Part shown: one piece after another, positions 1 to 13,500 of the stretch | How the letters are laid out: each line of letters opens with the position of its first letter | Position numbering within the stretch: position 1 is the first letter of the stretch | Assembly (NCBI RefSeq): GCF_947166415.1 | Contig: NZ_CAMVEE010000001.1 | Location: forward strand, 1 to 64,000 | Length of the DNA stretch: 64,000 bases | Direction: 5' to 3' | Origin: an uncultured Methanobrevibacter sp. | GTDB taxonomy: Archaea; Methanobacteriota; Methanobacteria; Methanobacteriales; Methanobacteriaceae | The notes under the pieces: generated by a model | The model's database searches: none | What the model was told of the DNA's origin: nothing | What the model saw: only the letters and a program-made list of their open reading frames with translations | Position numbers and translations under genes: made by a program

Positions 1-958
<958 letters not shown>

Positions 959-1172
959 TTACTAAATGTTATTTTAATTCCTTATAGTATATAAATTTAG
1001 TTATTATAGCAATTTTAATTTTTAAATTAATATCTTTTTGAGTCATTGAAATTGAATTATATCACCATACAATAAGGAATTCTTTTTCATTATTTTAGCA
1101 TGATTCCGTGAAATAACATTGAGATAATGTAAAAAATATATTATAATAAATAAACAAGAATGGGTTTGAAAA

Positions 1173-1877
1173 ATGAAAACATTGATAAAAGTTAATAGTG
1201 TTTCAAAAGAATATAAAATGGGAAATCAGATAGTTAAAGCAGCAAACAATCTTAATTTAACAATTGACCAAGGAGAACTTGTTGTGATACTTGGTCCATC
1301 CGGAAGCGGTAAATCAACACTTCTTAACCTTTTAGGAGGCCTGGACAAGCCCACAAGCGGCGAAATAATTATTGATGATGAAAACATCAGCGCTTTTTCA
1401 GATAAAGAACTTACACGTTATCGTGCCAAAGAAATAGGTTTCATCTTTCAATTTTATAATCTAATCCCAAATTTAACTGCATGTGAAAATATTGAGATTT
1501 TAAATGATGTTGTTGATGAAAATATAGATGGAAAAGAGATTTTAAATCAGGTGGGGCTGTCACAGCACGTGAATAAATTTCCTTCAGAACTATCCGGAGG
1601 AGAACAGCAAAGAGTATCCATTGCAAGAGCAATAGCAAAAAAACCAAAAATGCTTTTGTGTGATGAGCCCACAGGCGCATTGGATTCCCACACCGGAAAA
1701 ATCATTGTTGAATTGCTAGTTAACCTATGTGAAAGTGAAAATACGACAGTCATTATAGTAACACACAACAGTGAATTTGCAAAAGTTGCAAACAAAGTTA
1801 TTCACATCAAAAATGGTGAAGTTGAATTCATTGAAACAAATGAAAATCCCGAACCTGTGGATGCTATAAATTGGTGA
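1173..1877 (+). CDS. ABC transporter ATP-binding protein (LolD/MacB type)
   Basis: Walker A GPSGSGKST, signature LSGGEQQRVSIARA, Walker B MLLCDEPTGALD. Confidence 0.93.
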   Translation: MKTLIKVNSVSKEYKMGNQIVKAANNLNLTIDQGELVVILGPSGSGKSTLLNLLGGLDKPTSGEIIIDDENISAFSDKELTRYRAKEIGFIFQFYNLIPNLTACENIEILNDVVDENIDGKEILNQVGLSQHVNKFPSELSGGEQQRVSIARAIAKKPKMLLCDEPTGALDSHTGKIIVELLVNLCESENTTVIIVTHNSEFAKVANKVIHIKNGEVEFIETNENPEPVDAINW

Positions 1878-1881
1878 TTTA

Positions 1882-2471
1882 ATGTTATTCAAGAAGATGT
1901 TACGTGATATTAAGGAAAATAAAATGCAATTCATTGCTATTTTTTTAATGTCCTTTATTACATTGCTTGCCTTTGCAGGAATCGGATCTGAAGTTCAAGG
2001 CCTTCAAGACAACCTCAATAATTATTACAATGAAACAAACATGGCCGATGCATATGCGCTTGGAACTGATTTCAATGAAGTGTTGTTAATGATTTTAAGA
2101 ATATGAATTCGACAACCGGCATTGAAAGCCAATTCGTTGTAAAGTCAACGGCCGATTTGGATGACGAACCGGTAGTAACGCTGCATTTCTTAGAGAAAAA
2201 CAACATCTCCAAATATTATCCTGTTAAAGGAGGAAATATAAATTTCAGTGATGAAGACGGAATTTGGTTAGATGCAAGATTTGCTGAAGCGAAAAATGTG
2301 ACAGTTGGAGACAATATCTCCTTAACCTTTAATGGAATTACAATGAACAAAACAATCCGCGGACTGGGATATTCACCGGATTACGTCTATGAAGAACCGG
2401 AAAACGGTTTGATATCAGATTTCAAATATCAGGGATTCGGATATTTGTCCGATAAGGCATACCCACTTTGA
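1882..2471 (+). pseudogene. FtsX/MacB-type ABC permease fragment, frameshifted near 2088 and truncated at 3' end
   Basis: ORFs 1882-2106 and 2103-2471 read as one protein after a 1-nt frame change (..GTDFNEV / NDFKNMNSTTGIESQF..); it stops at ~2470 where DUF389 sequence begins on the other strand. Confidence 0.8.
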
Positions 2472-3129
2472 TTTTTAAAACGGTTAATATGGCGCTGGCA
2501 GCCAGGAAAATAAAGTATGCGTTGATTATGAACAGATAACCTGCTCCAAGGAGCATATCCAATCTTCCGTTTGCAATGGAATATCCACAGGTACATAACG
2601 GAGGCATTAGTGCGGTTGCAATTGCAACACCCGGAATAACCGTGTTTGTTTTGTCCAGTCTGGTCTGTCCTATGATTCCAGCAAGCCCGCCGAAGAATGC
2701 GATGAGAACATCGTAAAAAGTAGGCGCTGTTCTTGCCATCAATTCCGCAGTTGGCTCCTTAACCGGAGAAAGAAGGAAATAAATACTGGCTGCAGCAACA
2801 CTGATTGCAATCTGCAAACCGAAACCGATCATATGATTTCGAAGCAATGGATAATCTGCAGACACACTTCCATATGCGGAAGCAAGAATGCTCCCCATTA
2901 TTGGTGAAATCAGCATTGCACCGATAATCACTGCTGTTGAACTCATGTTTAGGCCGACAGATGCGATTACCATTGCACATACCAGAACACATATATTTGT
3001 TCCGGTTACCTGGCCTCCATCCAAAAGACGTGTTCGAATCTAGTCATGTGATGCAGAATCCTCTGATAATGAAAATGCCTTTTTTATTTTTTCCTTTACC
3101 GTTTCTTTTTGATGTTTGTTCCCACTCAT
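2422..3129 (-). pseudogene. DUF389 family membrane protein, in-frame TAG stop near the N-terminus and truncated C-terminus
   Basis: MSGNKHQKETVKEKIKKAFSLSEDSASHD*IRTRLLDGGQVTGTNICVLVCAMVIASVGLNMSSTAVIIGAMLISPIMGSILA; frame continues through TAG between 3129 and 3024. Confidence 0.75.
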
Positions 3130-3407
3130 ATTGTCATTCCCTTAAAACTAATATCCCTACTAATCTATACATTTCAATAAGGATTATTTCTTACAAAATA
3201 ATGTGATGTTGATATTTAATAAAGTAATTGATATTATGTAATTGAACAAACTGAACAATTGTTAAACAAATTAGACAAATAATAATTAAAATTATTAGTA
3301 CTGACTACAAATATTTTATATGCATATATTTGTTATGAGAGTAGGTAGTTTAGCTTTACAGACTCAAACATAACAATATTTTTATAAAAAATCAAAGGAG
3401 AATAAAT

Positions 3408-3905
3408 ATGGATTTTAGGAAAATACTTGGAATTTTGTTTATAATATTAGGCTTAATTTTTGTAATTTACCCAGTATACAGTACAGAAGCAGTATCTTGG
3501 ATTGCAGGAATATGTTTAATAGCATTCGGATTTGCTTCCATCATTGACGGATTTTCTGTATGGAGCATGCTGACTCATGTTTCACTTCTGGACATACTAC
3601 TCGGAATTTGTGCAATAATACTAGGATTATTATTTATTTATAAAATAGACGCATTATCCTTCATAGTTGCATACCAATTTTATTTAATTGCATTTGTAAT
3701 GATATTCGTTGGTATTGTCGGCATTGCTTTTGGATTCGGCACCATATCAAGACTCGCATCAGTATTGATTTTGATTTTAGGTATAATAGCAGTATTCTGC
3801 GCATTCTATTCAATCGCACAACCATTATATACTGCGATTCTCGTTGGAATATGTCTAATTTTAGAAGGTGTGACCTTTTTAGTATCTGGCATTGTTGATA
3901 GCTAA
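3408..3905 (+). CDS. DUF308/HdeD-like multi-pass membrane protein
   Basis: 165 aa, several TM segments, HdeD-like pattern; ggag RBS upstream. Confidence 0.65.
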   Translation: MDFRKILGILFIILGLIFVIYPVYSTEAVSWIAGICLIAFGFASIIDGFSVWSMLTHVSLLDILLGICAIILGLLFIYKIDALSFIVAYQFYLIAFVMIFVGIVGIAFGFGTISRLASVLILILGIIAVFCAFYSIAQPLYTAILVGICLILEGVTFLVSGIVDS

Positions 3906-3921
3906 TAACAAAGGCGATATA

Positions 3922-5520
3922 ATGGATAAAGAAACAAAAGAACGTTTAAAGGAAATTAGAGAAGTCATAAAAAAATATGGCTTCGATAAAGTTTTAGGCC
4001 AAACCGCAAAAAGCAAAATACGCAAAAGCGAAGATGAAGATGATGCAGAGAATGTCCTATTGGATGAGGATATTCCTATCAAATTAAGGCTAATGCTTCA
4101 GGAATTAGGAACTACTTTCATCAAATTAGGTCAGCTATTAAGTACAAGGCAGGATATTGTCGGTGAAAAAATTGCAACTGAATTGACTAACCTGCAAGAT
4201 GACAATCCCGCCATATCTTACGAGCAAGTCAAGGCAATAGTTGAAAGGGAACTCGAAGGAAATATTGACGATCTGTTCTCTGAGTTCAAACATGACCACT
4301 TGGCAACCGCATCAATCGGCCAGGTTCATGAAGCCACCTTAAATACCGGTGAGAGAGTTGCAGTTAAAATCCAAAAAGAGGGCATCACAGACAAGATTGA
4401 CCTTGATATAAAAATAATGAAATATATCGCTACTCGTGCAGACAAATGGAACGCCAACCTTAGAAAATTGAACCTGCCCGGAATCATGGACGAATTCGAC
4501 CGTTCAATCCACAAGGAAATAGATTATTATAACGAATTTATGAATATGCAACGCATTGAAATGAATTTCGTTGAAAATCCACATATACACATTCCTGCCA
4601 CTTACACCAAATATTGTACCTCAAAAGTTTTAACAATGGAATTCATTGATGGTACCAAATTGAATGACGTGTATGAAAGCGACAGCGAAGAATTCGATAA
4701 AAAACTTTTAGCGAAATACGTTCTTGATTCATATCTCCAACAACTGTTCATTGATGGATTCTTCCATGGGGATCCTCATCCTGGAAACGTGATGATTTTA
4801 GAGGACAATGTCGTGTGTTACCTTGATTTAGGTATGATGGGCTTCTTTGACGATGAATTCAAACGAAACCTTTCCGAAGCGATGGTATTGCTTGTAGACC
4901 AAGACGTTGACGGATTGATAAATCAATTAATGTACATGGACATCCTTGATTACGACACCGACACAAAAACGTTAAGAAGGGACTTGAATGATTTGTTCGC
5001 AAGGTATTTCGGTGTTGAACTTAACCGTTTCGATGGCGTCTTAGAGGCATTGCTCAGCCTTATGCAGGAATATGGGGTTATTCTTCCAAATGAGATTGTT
5101 ACAATGGCAAGAGGTCTAACTCTGATTGAATCCATTGCACACAACTTAGACCCCGAAATCGATGTTTTCGCATCAGTTAAACCTATTGCTGCACAAATAG
5201 CCAGAGAAAGAGTCAGTCCTAAACAGTTTTTAAAAGGCAAGAAAAGCAACATAATCCTGTATGAACACATGCTCAGGAACATGCCAAAACTCCTCACAAG
5301 GACAATTCACAAAATCGATAATGAAGAATTGAAATTTAAGCTTGAAGTAGACATTACCGACAAGGTTTCAATAATCGCACTAGTCTCAGCACTTATAATC
5401 GGTTCTTCAGTAGTGTCATTTGGACCTGTGGTATTTGACATGCCATTGATCTCTTTAATTGGTTATATACTAGCCATAATCTTAAGCATAATCGGCATTA
5501 AAAATTTCGTTTTAAAATGA
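3922..5520 (+). CDS. ABC1/UbiB (AarF) family atypical kinase
   Basis: KLGQLLSTRQDI, ATASIGQVHEATL, FFHGDPHPGNVMI, YLDLGMMG motifs; likely start at internal ATG (MDKETKERLKE) rather than the ORF start 3892. Confidence 0.92.
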   Translation: MDKETKERLKEIREVIKKYGFDKVLGQTAKSKIRKSEDEDDAENVLLDEDIPIKLRLMLQELGTTFIKLGQLLSTRQDIVGEKIATELTNLQDDNPAISYEQVKAIVERELEGNIDDLFSEFKHDHLATASIGQVHEATLNTGERVAVKIQKEGITDKIDLDIKIMKYIATRADKWNANLRKLNLPGIMDEFDRSIHKEIDYYNEFMNMQRIEMNFVENPHIHIPATYTKYCTSKVLTMEFIDGTKLNDVYESDSEEFDKKLLAKYVLDSYLQQLFIDGFFHGDPHPGNVMILEDNVVCYLDLGMMGFFDDEFKRNLSEAMVLLVDQDVDGLINQLMYMDILDYDTDTKTLRRDLNDLFARYFGVELNRFDGVLEALLSLMQEYGVILPNEIVTMARGLTLIESIAHNLDPEIDVFASVKPIAAQIARERVSPKQFLKGKKSNIILYEHMLRNMPKLLTRTIHKIDNEELKFKLEVDITDKVSIIALVSALIIGSSVVSFGPVVFDMPLISLIGYILAIILSIIGIKNFVLK

Positions 5521-5765
5521 ACATGAAATTATGAGGAATTAATTTCCTCCATTATTCTTTTTTTTATAATTCAATGCTTTGAAAAGGCATTATTTTCAGT
5601 TAGTGGACTCGATTTTCCATCACATTGCATCTAGTTTTTATACAATATAATCTGCATGAAACTGACAAATCTTTAACTAAACATTCGAGAATTCACATTT
5701 GCATACAATATATAAGTTAATAATTACATACTATATGATGTATAAATGATGAAGTTGGTGAAAAC

Positions 5766-6548
5766 ATTAGTGAAATTCCAAAAATTGATTTTGAAAAAAC
5801 AAAACAGACAATTGTTGATTTCATTAAATCCAAAGTCAATGAATCCAAAACTGATGGTGTTGTTGTCGGTTTAAGTGGGGGAATTGACTCTACTCTGGTA
5901 GCGCATCTTTCCTGTGAAGCATTAGGAAAAGAAAACGTTTTTGGAATTGTAATGCCATCTGCAACTACACCGGCAGAAGACAGTATTCATGGAATTGATA
6001 TAGCTCAAAAGTTAGGCATAGACTACAAAGAAATACCTATCGACAGCATATTGAATGAATTCTTATCTGTTAGCCAACTTGAAGACAATGATTTGGCTAT
6101 CGGCAATCTTAAAGCCAGAATTAGAATGTCACTCATTTATTATTATGCAAATCAAAAGAATTACCTTGTTACCGGAACAGGCAACAAAAGCGAAATCCTT
6201 ATCGGTTACTTTACAAAACATGGTGATGGCGCATGCGACTTTGAACCGATAGGAGACTTATATAAAACAGAAGTATTCGAGTTAAGCAGACTCCTGGATG
6301 TTCCAACAGAAATTATCGACAAACCTCCGCGTGCCGGTTTATGGGACAATCAAACTGACGAAGCGGAAATTGGAATGAATTATGACTTGCTCGACCAGAT
6401 TCTTTATCTTTATTGTGAAGATGTAAAAAATACTGAAATAGCTGATAGATTAGATATTTCAGTTGATGATGTTAATATGATTATTACAAAGATTGTTAGG
6501 AGTGAACATAAATTTAAAGTTCCCGAGATTCCTAAAAAAATTTTTTAA
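5766..6548 (+). CDS. nadE: NH3-dependent NAD+ synthetase (start apparently ATT)
   Basis: [16 protein letters not shown]-loop, [42 protein letters not shown]; frame is open to 5739 with no ATG/GTG/TTG before the SGGIDS region except internal ones. Confidence 0.9.
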   Translation: MSEIPKIDFEKTKQTIVDFIKSKVNESKTDGVVVGLSGGIDSTLVAHLSCEALGKENVFGIVMPSATTPAEDSIHGIDIAQKLGIDYKEIPIDSILNEFLSVSQLEDNDLAIGNLKARIRMSLIYYYANQKNYLVTGTGNKSEILIGYFTKHGDGACDFEPIGDLYKTEVFELSRLLDVPTEIIDKPPRAGLWDNQTDEAEIGMNYDLLDQILYLYCEDVKNTEIADRLDISVDDVNMIITKIVRSEHKFKVPEIPKKIF

Positions 6549-6558
6549 TGGTGATTTA

Positions 6559-9414
6559 GTGAGCGAAAATATAGAAAAGAAATGGCAGAAAAAATGGGCT
6601 GATGCAAAGTTATTTGAATCAAACCCTGATGAAAGAGAAAAATTATACATTACCGTTGCTTTTCCATACCCTAGTGGTGCAATGCACATAGGACACGGCC
6701 GTACTTACACCGTGCCTGATGTATATGCTAGATTTAAAAGAATGGAAGGATACAACGTACTGTTCCCTATGGCATGGCACGTTACCGGTGCTCCTGTTAT
6801 TGGAATAGCTGACAGGATTAAAAGGAAAGACCCATGGACACTTGACCTGTATCACAGAGTGCATGGAGTTCCAAAAGAAACCTTGCCAAAATTGGAAGAC
6901 CCTGAATTCATTGTAAAATACTTCTCAACCGAATACCATGAAGTTATGGACGAAATGGGATATTCAATAGACTGGAGAAGAGAATTCAGAACAATCGATC
7001 CGACTTACAGAAAATTCATCGAATGGCAAATTACAACATTGCATGACAAAGGATTGGTTGCAAAAGGAGAACACCCTGTCAAATACTGTCCAAACTGTGA
7101 CAATCCTGTTGGAGACCACGATTTGCTTGAAGGTGAAGGCGTTGGCGTAAATGAACTAACCCTTTTAAAATTCAAAATCGATGATAATGTTTTAGTAACC
7201 GCAACACTCAGGCCCGAAACCATTGTCGGTGCAACAAACATCTGGTTAAACCCTGATGTCGAATATGTCCTAGTTAATGCTGAAGGAGAAAACTGGGTAA
7301 TTACAAAAGAAGCTCACTACAATTTAAAACACCAAATTAAAGATTTAGAAATTATTTCAGAAATTGATCCTAATGATTTGATTGGAAAAATGGCTACAAA
7401 TCCATTTTTAGGAAATGAAATCCCAATTTTCCCAGCTAGCTTCGTTAGTGCATCCTACGGAAGTGGAGTCGTATTTTCCGAACCTGCTGATGCTCCAGCG
7501 GACTACATTGCACTTCAGGACTTGAAGAAAAATGATGAAATGATAGCCAAATATAATCTGGAAGGAATCATTGAAAATGTCCATCCTATTCCTGTATGTG
7601 CACTTAAGGGATATGGTGAAATCCCTGCAGCAGACATCATTGAACGATTAGGAATTACCGATCAAAACGATGAAAAACTGCATGAAGCTACAAACGAATT
7701 GTACAAACAGCAACACAGCAAAGGTACAATTCTTGAATCAATACCTGATTTTGGTGGAATGAAAGTCAGATTTGCCCGTGAAGAGCTAAAGGAAAAACTA
7801 ATAGCTGACAACATGGCTACAATAATGTATGACTTTGCAGAAAGGCCTGTAGTATGCAGATGCGGAAACAATTGTGTCGTTAAAATCATGGACAACCAAT
7901 GGTTCATGAAATATGGAAATGAAGAATGGACTGAAAAAACCTTGAAAGTTCTTGAAGGCGAAACAATCATTCCAAAAGAACTCAAAAGCAACTTTGAATA
8001 TTACATCAACTGGCTAGATGATTGGGCATGCTCTAGAAAAGTGGGTCTTGGAACAAGGCTCCCCTGGGACAACCAATGGTTAATTGAACCTTTAACAGAC
8101 TCTACAATTTACATGTCATACTATGCAATAGCCAAATACTTAAGGGATATGAACCCTGATGATTTGAACCTTGCATTCTTCGATAAGGTTCTTTTGAACA
8201 AAGATTCAGGAGAAATAAATGTTCCTGCAGAAAAAGTTCAAGAAATCCAAGATGAATTCAACTACTGGTATCCTCTTGACTGGAGATTATCTGCAAAGGA
8301 CTTAGTTGGAAACCACTTGAGCTTTTTAATGTTTGCCCACAGTGCCATTTATCCTGAAGAAAAATGGCCAAAAGGAACTGTCGTGTTCGGAATGGGTCTT
8401 TTAGAAGGAAACAAGATGTCATCCTCAAAAGGAAATGTTATTCTTTTAAAAGATGCGATTCGCGATTACACCGCAGATGTCGTAAGGCTCTTCCTGATGG
8501 CATCCGCCGAACCATGGCAAGATTTCGATTGGAGAGAAAAAGAAGTTCTTGGAACTAAAAGAAGACTTGAATGGTTTAGGGAATTCGCAGCAAAAGTTGA
8601 AGAAATCAAAGGTTCCCCATTGAACTTAAGCAACATCGAAAAAGTTGAATTGAGCCGTACCATTGACTTGTGGATGATCAGCCAGCTCAACCAACACATC
8701 AAAAAATCAACTGAAGCACTCGAAGTCTTCCAAACAAGACAAGCATTGCAAAATGCATTATTCTTACTTAAAAAAGATGTGGACCACTACCTGTACAGAG
8801 TTAAACATCTGCTTGACTCACAAGACCCGGCAGTAATCTATGTTTTATCTACCGTACTGGAAAACTGGATTAGGCTCTTGGCACCATTTACTCCACATAC
8901 TTCAGAAGAATTATGGAGCACATATGGTGGAAAAGGCTTTGTAAGTGAAGCTGATTGGCCGAAATACGACCCAGAATCAGTAAGTCCTGAAATAGAAAAA
9001 TCAGAAGAACTTGTGGAAAACATCATCAAAGACATTGCACACATCAAGCAAATGGTCGGAGATGAAGTTGAAAAAATCCACATTTATCTTGCTCCTGACT
9101 GGAAATGGGAGTTATATAAAATAGCTGATGAGGTCGGAAAACCTGATATCGGTCAAATTATGGGAAGAGCTATCGGAGCTAACATCTATGACGATAAAAA
9201 AGAAATAGCTATGGTGGCCAAAAAAATAGGTAAGGAAATTACCAAAACAAAATACATCGGTAAAATCAACGAAGAAGAAATTCTAACCGATGCCCTTGAC
9301 TACATTAAACAAGAATGTGGTAATGAGGTTATTATTCATACCGATGACTCATACGACCCACAAAACAAGGCCAAAAATGCAATGCCTTACAAACCTGCAT
9401 TATTTATGGAATAA
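6559..9414 (+). CDS. leuS: leucyl-tRNA synthetase (archaeal type)
   Basis: [42 protein letters not shown] (HIGH) and [11 protein letters not shown] start with ggtga RBS. Confidence 0.95.
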   Translation: MSENIEKKWQKKWADAKLFESNPDEREKLYITVAFPYPSGAMHIGHGRTYTVPDVYARFKRMEGYNVLFPMAWHVTGAPVIGIADRIKRKDPWTLDLYHRVHGVPKETLPKLEDPEFIVKYFSTEYHEVMDEMGYSIDWRREFRTIDPTYRKFIEWQITTLHDKGLVAKGEHPVKYCPNCDNPVGDHDLLEGEGVGVNELTLLKFKIDDNVLVTATLRPETIVGATNIWLNPDVEYVLVNAEGENWVITKEAHYNLKHQIKDLEIISEIDPNDLIGKMATNPFLGNEIPIFPASFVSASYGSGVVFSEPADAPADYIALQDLKKNDEMIAKYNLEGIIENVHPIPVCALKGYGEIPAADIIERLGITDQNDEKLHEATNELYKQQHSKGTILESIPDFGGMKVRFAREELKEKLIADNMATIMYDFAERPVVCRCGNNCVVKIMDNQWFMKYGNEEWTEKTLKVLEGETIIPKELKSNFEYYINWLDDWACSRKVGLGTRLPWDNQWLIEPLTDSTIYMSYYAIAKYLRDMNPDDLNLAFFDKVLLNKDSGEINVPAEKVQEIQDEFNYWYPLDWRLSAKDLVGNHLSFLMFAHSAIYPEEKWPKGTVVFGMGLLEGNKMSSSKGNVILLKDAIRDYTADVVRLFLMASAEPWQDFDWREKEVLGTKRRLEWFREFAAKVEEIKGSPLNLSNIEKVELSRTIDLWMISQLNQHIKKSTEALEVFQTRQALQNALFLLKKDVDHYLYRVKHLLDSQDPAVIYVLSTVLENWIRLLAPFTPHTSEELWSTYGGKGFVSEADWPKYDPESVSPEIEKSEELVENIIKDIAHIKQMVGDEVEKIHIYLAPDWKWELYKIADEVGKPDIGQIMGRAIGANIYDDKKEIAMVAKKIGKEITKTKYIGKINEEEILTDALDYIKQECGNEVIIHTDDSYDPQNKAKNAMPYKPALFME

Positions 9415-9621
9415 TCTAATTATTCCAACTTTTTTTTATTTGAATTTAAAAAAACATGCCTCAATAGAAATAATGTAAATTAAATGATACATTATTGGTT
9501 ATTTTTTTCCTATAAATTTACAAAGATTTGAAAAATTCATAAAATATTGAAAAATTTTAACAATAAGTTAAAAAAAAAGTATAAAACAAAAATTATGATA
9601 AAATCTAAAAAGAGGAAGAAA

Positions 9622-10449
9622 ATGAATAAAAAAATAGTTTTTATTTTAACATTGACCCTGACAATATTCCTGATGATTAGTGCGGTAAGTGCAGGAAATA
9701 TGTTTGATTTTTTCAATAGCGATGAAGCAAACTCCGAAAACGCCGATGACAACTTTATAGTTGGGTTTAATGGGCAATTCCCACCATTTGGCTATAAAAA
9801 TGAAAGCGGAGAATTCACAGGTTTTGATCTTGAACTAGCTAAAGAGGTATGTAAAAGAAACAACTGGACATTTAGGGCTCAACCAATTATAGACTGGAAT
9901 ACAAAACAGCTGGAACTAAACAGCAATGAAATCGATTGTATCTGGAGTGAATTCAGTATTGACGGAAGAGAAAATGACTATACCTGGTCTGAACCATACT
10001 TCAACAATACTCCTGTCGTTATAGTCAAATCTAATTCCAATATAACTAATTTTAATGATTTAAAAGGAAAATCACTGGAAATCCAGCAAGGAACTTCAGC
10101 TTTGCAAAGCATCAGAAACAACACCACTCTAAATGACACCCTCGGTAAAATAACTGAAGTGGACATATATGATACTGCGATGATGGATTTGGAATCAGGA
10201 GTTTGTGACGGAGTAATTGCAGACAGCGGAATGGCACAATATATTGTAGTCGAAAAATACCCTGACTGCAAAGTCCTAAACGAAAGCATTACACATGAGA
10301 AATATGGTGTTGGATTTAAAAAAGGAAACACTGAACTAAGAGATCAAGTTCAAAAAACATTAGATGAAATGTTTAAAGATGGAACAGTCGATAAGATTGC
10401 TAAAAATTACAGCAAATATGACATTCCAAATGGTGTAATCCACCCATAA
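9622..10449 (+). CDS. ABC transporter substrate-binding protein, polar amino-acid type
   Basis: Signal peptide MNKKIVFILTLTLTIFLMISAVSAG then NFIVGFNGQFPPFGYKNESGEFTGFDLELAKEVCKRNNW. Confidence 0.9.
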   Translation: MNKKIVFILTLTLTIFLMISAVSAGNMFDFFNSDEANSENADDNFIVGFNGQFPPFGYKNESGEFTGFDLELAKEVCKRNNWTFRAQPIIDWNTKQLELNSNEIDCIWSEFSIDGRENDYTWSEPYFNNTPVVIVKSNSNITNFNDLKGKSLEIQQGTSALQSIRNNTTLNDTLGKITEVDIYDTAMMDLESGVCDGVIADSGMAQYIVVEKYPDCKVLNESITHEKYGVGFKKGNTELRDQVQKTLDEMFKDGTVDKIAKNYSKYDIPNGVIHP

Positions 10450-10512
10450 CCGGAGAAACACTTTTTCTCCACATTTTCATTTTTAAAAAAAAAAGAATAG
10501 TGAAAGTTAAAA

Positions 10513-13500
10513 TTATGCAGTAACTTTCACGCTTTGTTTAACGGTATTCTTGATGTAAGTAGCTTGGTATGTTACTACTTTACCGACCTTGAGCTTATTC
10601 AGTAGAGCTTTTGTAACGGTTATTTTTGCAACACCATATTTATCTGATTTAACTGAATACGCCTTGCCGTTAAAGTTGAATCTTACAACTTTGTTTTTGA
10701 TAGGGGTTTTTCCATTTTTCAAAGTAGCCTTAATAACCAATTGCTTAGCAGATTTCTTAACGTTCACTTTTTGAAGAGTTAAAACCTGTTTTATGTTTAT
10801 TGTGTTTTTAATTGTTTGGCCATAGGTCGCAAATAATGTATAAATACCTGGTTTGGCAGTATATGGTATTTTGAAAATTGCATAACCCTTGCTGTTTGTT
10901 TTAACCTTATAGGTTACTTTATTGAATTTAATGGTTACAATTTTATTTGCACCTACAGGAGCTCCATTGTTACCGTACACCCTCACTTTATAGGTAGATC
11001 CATCACCATAATACATTTTTACGTTTGAATTACCGCTGAATCTTGAAACAACTTTGATTGTTGTAACACTTTGCTCTAAAGTTTCGGGATTCTTTAAAAT
11101 CAATGTATGTGTTCCAATAGCTAAATTAGAAAGGGACAAAGAAAGTACTCCTTCATTATTTTCTATAGTGAAATTGTAGGCTTTACCATCTAATTCGACA
11201 GGTATGTCCCTGAAGAATAATTCGATACCTTCTCCATCATAAAAGGTAGAATCAAGGATTAATTTGTATTTATATCCTATTTTGACGCTTTTTGGAATAT
11301 CAATACTCTTCATTATCTCAAACCCATTTAAGACTTCTTCATCACCATATGGAGTGACAATAACATAGGTTCCAGAATCTAAAGTGAGATCAAATGTTGC
11401 TTTACCATCATTAACAATTGCACTGCCCAATATATCGTTATCCTTCATGATGAGGATTGTTTTACCATTGGCAGTTGAATAAATTGTTAAATTGCTGTCT
11501 TTTGTATAGTACCTTGAATTGCTTTTTTCTGGATTAGGATTTGGAACAGCATATGCTTTAATACATGCGGTTTTTCCAAAATTTCCTAAATCATCTGTTT
11601 CATCATCGAAGTACACGATGGATTTTCCGCTATTAAAATGAAGTCTTGTGTCTTCGAGTATTGGTATTCTTTTTGCTTGTATTTCAATGGAAAACTGATG
11701 GCCAGCATTGACTGCAATTTTCTTATTTAATTTGATTGTTTCAAATCCGCCATGAGTGGATTTTCCGGTTTGTGTGTAAACTTCATTGCCGTCAACGTAT
11801 ACTTTTATTGTGTATGCGTCATTCGCTTTTTCAAAGTAAGTTCCAACAGCACTTATCAAATCATTACCAGTAGCATCGTAAGTATTGACGCATGTGATAA
11901 TTTTACCTTCGTCATACAAATATCTGCCATATGCTCCAATATCATACTGGTACAGTTTAGTGTAGTTTTCTACACTGTTTATAACATATCCATAAGATTG
12001 AGCGGACATTGCCATGGTGGTGTCGTAGTAAGATACATAGAAGAATCCATTTTCACCCCAGTCAGTTCCCCAACTGTTTTTACAAATCCAAGCACCATCA
12101 CCTTTTGGTTTTATTTTAAAATTATCCTTTGAGTAATTGTCATCCCATCCAACTAATGTCACAAAGTGATTTCCAAATCCAAGTCCATTATAATATTGTG
12201 CATGTGTTACTGGATTATAATATTTATTGTTTGCTGATGCACCATAAAGATGAACTGTTAATCCTCCGTAATTAATTAAAGCTTCTTTTAATTTGGAATT
12301 ATCCAATGGGGATTCACGAGGTGGTATTATGACTGAATTTTGAATGTGATATGAATCATCAGAAAATGTTGCAATGCCTATTTTACCGAGTTCATCATAA
12401 CTGTCAAGGTCTTTTGAGAGGATTCCTATCCAAGATAAGAAGAGGCCCATTCCAGAATAACCATATCCTGCTTCTGATATGCTCACTGTACCATATTCAT
12501 TATATCGTGTTGCGACATCTTGAATGTTATTTTCAGACAAGTCGAGCAATATTCCAGTTGCTTTTAAAAATGCAGATTCAAATGCACCGGTAGCACCGAA
12601 CGCCCAACATGCCCCATTGTTTCCTTGGTCTTTAACAACCCCTGCCAAACAATATCCGTTATTGTAATAATCACGTAAATCAAATCTGGCGCTGCTTGCA
12701 GTTGCATTTGTGATAATGAGTGGATTTAAAGTGAATTGTTTGCCTTCGTATTCCACGATTGTACTGGAAAATGACTGATTCAACAATACTCTTCCGCCGT
12801 TAAATTCATTATCTTTTAAAGTTGAAGCACCCGCATCGAAAAAGCTTACAATAGCTTCATTATTGCCTTTTGAAAAATATGAATTTCGGATATTGTATTT
12901 ACTATCATATAAATAAATTGAATTGCCAGTTGTAGCATTATTGTTTGTGAATTCACATGAGGCTATTATATTACTGCTGTTGTCCAGGTATAATGCTCCG
13001 CCAAAAGAATAAACTAAATCTTTAGCAGCATTTCCATTAAATTTGCTATGGGACATCAAAACAGAGGCAGATGATACATATACTGCCCCTCCCATATAAG
13101 TAGCGGCATTATTAATAAAGTTAGTTTTGACAATACTAAGAGCACCTCCCAATTGCAGAACCGCTCCACCAAAGTCTGAAGAACAGTTTTCAAAAAGAGA
13201 GTTTGACACAGTTACAGGATTCCCTGAATATTTATTGTCACTAATCATATCTAAATAAATTGCCCCTGCATTTTTACTTGATGTGACATTAATAAAACTG
13301 CATCCATCAATAACTATTGAATCGGCTTCTTTACCCCCAATGGCTCCTGCAGTAGCATTTGCAAATAAATTAATGAATTTGGAATTTAAAACTGTGAGCC
13401 TGGATTTATCAGAGTAAATTGCAGTGGCATATCTTGAACTCATATTGGTGAAAATAGTATTTTTAACTGTAATATCGGACTCTTCACCATAAATTAAGCC

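Noticed and set aside
1441-1934. Minus-strand ORFs inside the ABC ATPase gene
   Set aside because: Shadow ORFs antisense to a well supported coding sequence.
3038-3046. Pyrrolysine read-through of TAG in the DUF389 gene
   Set aside because: The gene is also 3' truncated and no pyl genes are in the window; pseudogene is the simpler explanation.
1882-3129. Transposon insertion as the cause of the permease/DUF389 break
   Set aside because: No transposase fragment, inverted repeats or target duplications seen at the junction; a plain deletion or rearrangement fits better.
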